Source: Bdellovibrionota bacterium
Lineage (GTDB): Bacteria; Bdellovibrionota_C; UBA2361; JAFLCA01
Length of the DNA: 64,000 nt
Direction of reading: 5' to 3'
Assembly: GCA_030584005.1 (NCBI GenBank)
Contig: CP129486.1
Span: 1,553,556 to 1,617,555, forward strand
Every line of letters begins with the position of its first letter. Position 1 is the first letter of the stretch. The notes beneath the pieces were generated by a model. It saw only the letters and a list, made by a program, of their open reading frames with translations. It was not told the origin of the DNA and did no database searches. The position numbers and the translations under genes are program-made. This document shows positions 61,604 through 64,000 of the stretch, piece by piece.

Positions 61604-62659
61604 ATGCTCGGACGAAAACAAACTTTGGTCCTGTTGGTTTGTGTGTTGGGACAGTCGGTCAGCGATCAGGCAATAGCCTGCGATCTATGTGGAGTCTTCG
61701 ATACGGTGCGTACTTATGAGATGGAGAAGAATGCGGTGCGCCTCGGTGTTGCCGAGCATTTCACCTTCTTCGACACGGTGCAGCACGAGGGAACGTATGC
61801 AGAGAATAGGGGTGACGAGCGGTTATCGAGCTCAATCACACAGTTTACAGGAAGCTACGACCTTAGCGATGTGCTCAGTCTCCAAGTCACACTCCCTCTC
61901 ATTCATCGGGAGTACCGGGCGTTGGATAGTGGCCCTGGGTCTCTGACTGGTGTTGGCGATGTGTCGCTGCTGGTAAGAGCAGTTCCGTATCACTACTCGG
62001 ATGCTGATAACACGGTGGCGATTCAGCTTTTTGGGGGAGTCGAGCTACCGACGGGTGATGCAGACCGGCTTGGCGATGATCATGGAGATGACGAGGTCTT
62101 CGAGGAGCATGCACCCGCGATAGAGGAATCGATCGACCAGCATGAGAGTGAGGATCAGCATGGGCAGGCGACACATGTTCGACATGGCGGGGTGAGCCAT
62201 GAGACGGAGCCAGTATCGGCCCTGCATGGACATGATCTGGCCTTTGGGTCTGGCTCCGTAGATTTTCCGATTGGCCTGAGCTTTTTTCTCAGAAGGGGGA
62301 TGGCGGTGCTTGCTGGTGATGCCGGCTATACGTTCCGCACCGATGGGGATGAACAGTATCGCCATGCTGACGACTTTCTTTGGAGTGTGGGGCCGGGGGG
62401 GCTGTTTCAGATCGCCGAGCATGTGACGATGCTGGGACGGATTCGTTTGTCCGGTGAATATAAGAAGAAGGATCACAGTCAGGGCCAACTCGATGACAGC
62501 ACCGCCGTGCGCTCGATATTCTGGGGTCCTGAACTATCGCTCACCAGCGGCGCCTGGCGATTCGATCTTGGCTCGGATTTTCCGATTGATATAAACAACA
62601 GCGGCACCCAGCTTGTGGCAGACTATCGGCTGAGGGGTGCCGTGGTTATGCGTTTTTAG
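61604..62659 (+). CDS. Exported His-rich barrel-like protein with CDLCG motif
   Basis: A signal peptide is followed directly by IACDLCGVF, a CxxC motif at the mature N-terminus. The protein is beta-rich with alternating aromatic residues (VRLGVAEHFTFFD, LSLQVTLPLIHREY, VAIQLFGGVELPTG) and ends in Phe, like an outer-membrane barrel of the MetA-pathway/transporter group. A loop of about 55 residues in the middle holds many His and acidic residues (DDHGDDEVFEEH, DQHESEDQHGQATHVRHG), which could bind a metal. The ATG at 61604 follows GGGGAGA. It lies 92 bases after regA, so a redox or metal role is plausible but unproven. Confidence 0.75.
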   Translation: MLGRKQTLVLLVCVLGQSVSDQAIACDLCGVFDTVRTYEMEKNAVRLGVAEHFTFFDTVQHEGTYAENRGDERLSSSITQFTGSYDLSDVLSLQVTLPLIHREYRALDSGPGSLTGVGDVSLLVRAVPYHYSDADNTVAIQLFGGVELPTGDADRLGDDHGDDEVFEEHAPAIEESIDQHESEDQHGQATHVRHGGVSHETEPVSALHGHDLAFGSGSVDFPIGLSFFLRRGMAVLAGDAGYTFRTDGDEQYRHADDFLWSVGPGGLFQIAEHVTMLGRIRLSGEYKKKDHSQGQLDDSTAVRSIFWGPELSLTSGAWRFDLGSDFPIDINNSGTQLVADYRLRGAVVMRF

Positions 62660-62675
62660 GGCCTCTCCAGGCCCT
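62658..62675 (+). terminator. Possible terminator hairpin after the His-rich protein gene
   Basis: AGGGCCT (62658-62664) pairs perfectly with AGGCCCT (62669-62675) around a CTCC loop, overlapping the stop codon. It lacks a T-tract on the plus strand, so factor-independent termination is uncertain. Confidence 0.45.
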
Positions 62676-62878
62676 TAGTAGATTCAAATGGTTAACTCGC
62701 GGTGCGAGGCCATGTGCCATTTGGTGCTGAGCAATCCATAACAGTACAGTTACTTTTTAGGCAGGTTTTCTCTGGTCGTGGACCGGTTCACCTAATGTTC
62801 AGGCGAGGAGCCCTCTTGTGGAGCTTTTATCGCAGAAACTGCCTGATCCAACTCACGATCCTGATAGTCATTTAAGGA

Positions 62879-63673
62879 ATGACCTATTGTATGGCGGCGC
62901 AACAGCACACTACTCGGTCGGAGTCCCTGCCCGGATCCAAGAGCGATCAGATAGTAGATCTATCGCGCGTCTCACCTGCGGCTGAGGCAACACTAGGCAG
63001 CGCCCCGCGTGAAGCGCCACCCTTGAGTGAAGTTGATGCCGCGGGATGGCGGGAGATCGTTAGGACTATCTCTCTGGCGGGCGTTTCGGGAGTGGACTGT
63101 TCTCGCCGGGTAGCCCGTGCCTATGGGAGAGAGGCGCAACATCCAGAGGAGAGACCAGAGATCGATGACTTGCTCTCAATCGGAATGCGGCTTGGTGATG
63201 CGGGTTTGGGGCAGATGCATACGAGACGGGGGCCGCTCAGCGATATTGCGGATCTTATTCGGACGTTGCGGCAAGCGACCGAGTGTAACGGCGCGATGAT
63301 TCTGCAAATAACAACAGCTCAAATGAAGCCTGCATTTATTCTCGTTCATCAGGTAGTAACCGAATCGGCCAATCCATCGGAGGCCATGGTGCACCTACAG
63401 AATCCGGACGGTGAAGATGTGATTGCAGTAAGAGCTTCGGTGCTTGCCGAATCCTTAACCTATAGCACGGGAATGCATATTGATGGTGTGCATGGCTTCA
63501 GAGACCTGCAGCTGGATCGATCCGCAAGGGTCGAGCATGCGGTGACCGCCTTCTGCAGAGATCACCCGTGGCTCGCTAAGATTCCGGGGGGTTGCGAGCG
63601 GAGTGCGCCTACTGATGACGCAAGCGGACCGCAGAGCAAACCCGATGCCGGGGGAGTCAGGATTTCGTGCTGA
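62879..63673 (+). CDS. Unknown protein
   Basis: 264 residues from ATG at 62879; an ATG at 62891 is equally possible. The N-terminal 45 residues are low-complexity. The core includes AGWREIVRTISLAGVSGVDC, IADLIRTLRQATECNG and AMVHLQNPDGEDVIAVRASV. STGMHIDGVHGFRDLQLDRS near the C-terminus looks like a conserved loop with two His. No family is recognised. Its last 17 bases overlap the convergent Trm112-like gene. Confidence 0.6.
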   Translation: MTYCMAAQQHTTRSESLPGSKSDQIVDLSRVSPAAEATLGSAPREAPPLSEVDAAGWREIVRTISLAGVSGVDCSRRVARAYGREAQHPEERPEIDDLLSIGMRLGDAGLGQMHTRRGPLSDIADLIRTLRQATECNGAMILQITTAQMKPAFILVHQVVTESANPSEAMVHLQNPDGEDVIAVRASVLAESLTYSTGMHIDGVHGFRDLQLDRSARVEHAVTAFCRDHPWLAKIPGGCERSAPTDDASGPQSKPDAGGVRISC

Positions 63674-63923
63674 TTGAAAGAGTGAGCGCCTCGTCATAGA
63701 GCAGTATCGGGATGTCTGCTCGAATCGGGTAGCAAAGTTGTCCGTCTTCTCTTACTAGTGCCCCGTCGATGTTGTTCTGCACCGTTTCTCCACTCACGCT
63801 GCGTATTTGGTGTCGTTCGATTGCATGGTTAATCGCGGCCAGCTCCTCAGCTGAGGCGAGGCGCAGCCTTTGGTGCGTCTTTGGGCAGACGAGAATAGCA
63901 AGCAGCTCTTCTGAAATGGTCAT
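63657..63923 (-). CDS. Trm112-like zinc-ribbon protein
   Basis: 88 residues with the Trm112p/UPF0434 pattern: ELLAILVCPKTHQRLRLASA at the N-terminus and DGQLCYPIRADIPILLYDEA at the C-terminus. Members activate methyltransferases in eukaryotes; bacterial members are less understood. The N-terminal CPxC is reduced to one Cys (CPKT), so zinc binding is questionable. The insert between the two halves (EELAAINHAIERHQIRS) is longer than in the minimal 60-residue bacterial form. Confidence 0.9.
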   Translation of the reverse strand: MTISEELLAILVCPKTHQRLRLASAEELAAINHAIERHQIRSVSGETVQNNIDGALVREDGQLCYPIRADIPILLYDEALTLSISTKS

Positions 63924-64000
63924 ATCGCCTCCGCTGGTTTATGCCGCCATCGGCAAAAACGCATGGCTCGGATTGTGCTTCGCCATATAGTCGCGTTCCC

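Overview
The window is a chromosomal segment from a Gram-negative, flagellated bacterium. LptF/LptG point to an LPS outer membrane, TonB and a TonB-dependent receptor to active outer-membrane uptake, MotA/MotB to motility, and RegB/RegA to redox-responsive control. ClpP, ClpX, Lon and trigger factor look deltaproteobacterial-like to me, but that is an impression from protein style and not a phylogeny. Coding density is high, GC is moderate, GTG/TTG starts are fairly common, and I see no prophage, plasmid or CRISPR locus. Most of it is ordinary core genome with islands of less familiar genes.

Layout. 0-4.6 kb: a membrane-anchored HEAT-like protein, a thioredoxin-fold lipoprotein, a divergent S9 hydrolase and tRNA-Leu. 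5-11.4 kb: the protein quality-control block tig-clpP-clpX-lon. 11.6-15.3 kb: tRNA-Val, a DUF423 protein, LemA, motB and motA. 15.4-21.7 kb (all minus strand): an aminotransferase fused to a MurF-like ATPase domain, a frameshifted unknown gene, a heavily frameshifted sensor kinase translationally coupled to an HDOD protein, and a poly-Gly lipoprotein. 22-26 kb: two overlapping multi-pass membrane (GT-C-like) genes and a stand-alone receiver. 26.9-29.1 kb: a RecD2-type helicase. 29.5-35.5 kb: a two-component system, a TonB-dependent receptor, two small His-containing membrane proteins and TonB. 35.7-47.5 kb: metallo-beta-lactamase-fold hydrolase, coaBC, unknown genes, nfeD (one frameshift) with its slipin partner, queA, a large SLC13/RCK transporter, an unknown membrane-anchored protein and a Y1 (REP-associated-type) transposase. 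47.6-59 kb: TPR lipoprotein, SulP transporter, pyrophosphatase, rplM-rpsI, lptF-lptG, an S21 protein with a long disordered extension, a Tat-exported phosphoesterase and a zinc-ribbon protein. 59-64 kb: a six-unit 54-bp palindromic tandem array touching tRNA-Gly(GCC), tRNA-Gly(CCC), regB-regA, a His-rich outer-membrane-like protein, an unknown gene and a Trm112-like protein.

The most unusual structure is non-coding. A family of mosaic palindromic repeats, built from the modules TAGGGATACGCTG...CAGCGTATCCCTA and CCTAGAAGTGGT...ACCACTTCTAGG, is scattered through intergenic gaps at about 4.5, 11.8, 13.1, 29.4, 34.7 and 51.7 kb. The same window encodes a 309-residue HUH/Y1 transposase of the kind that mobilises REP palindromes. 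A second theme is gene decay or sequence error: the 18.8-20.2 kb kinase needs about six frame corrections, while nfeD and the 17.7 kb gene each need one homopolymer-type correction.
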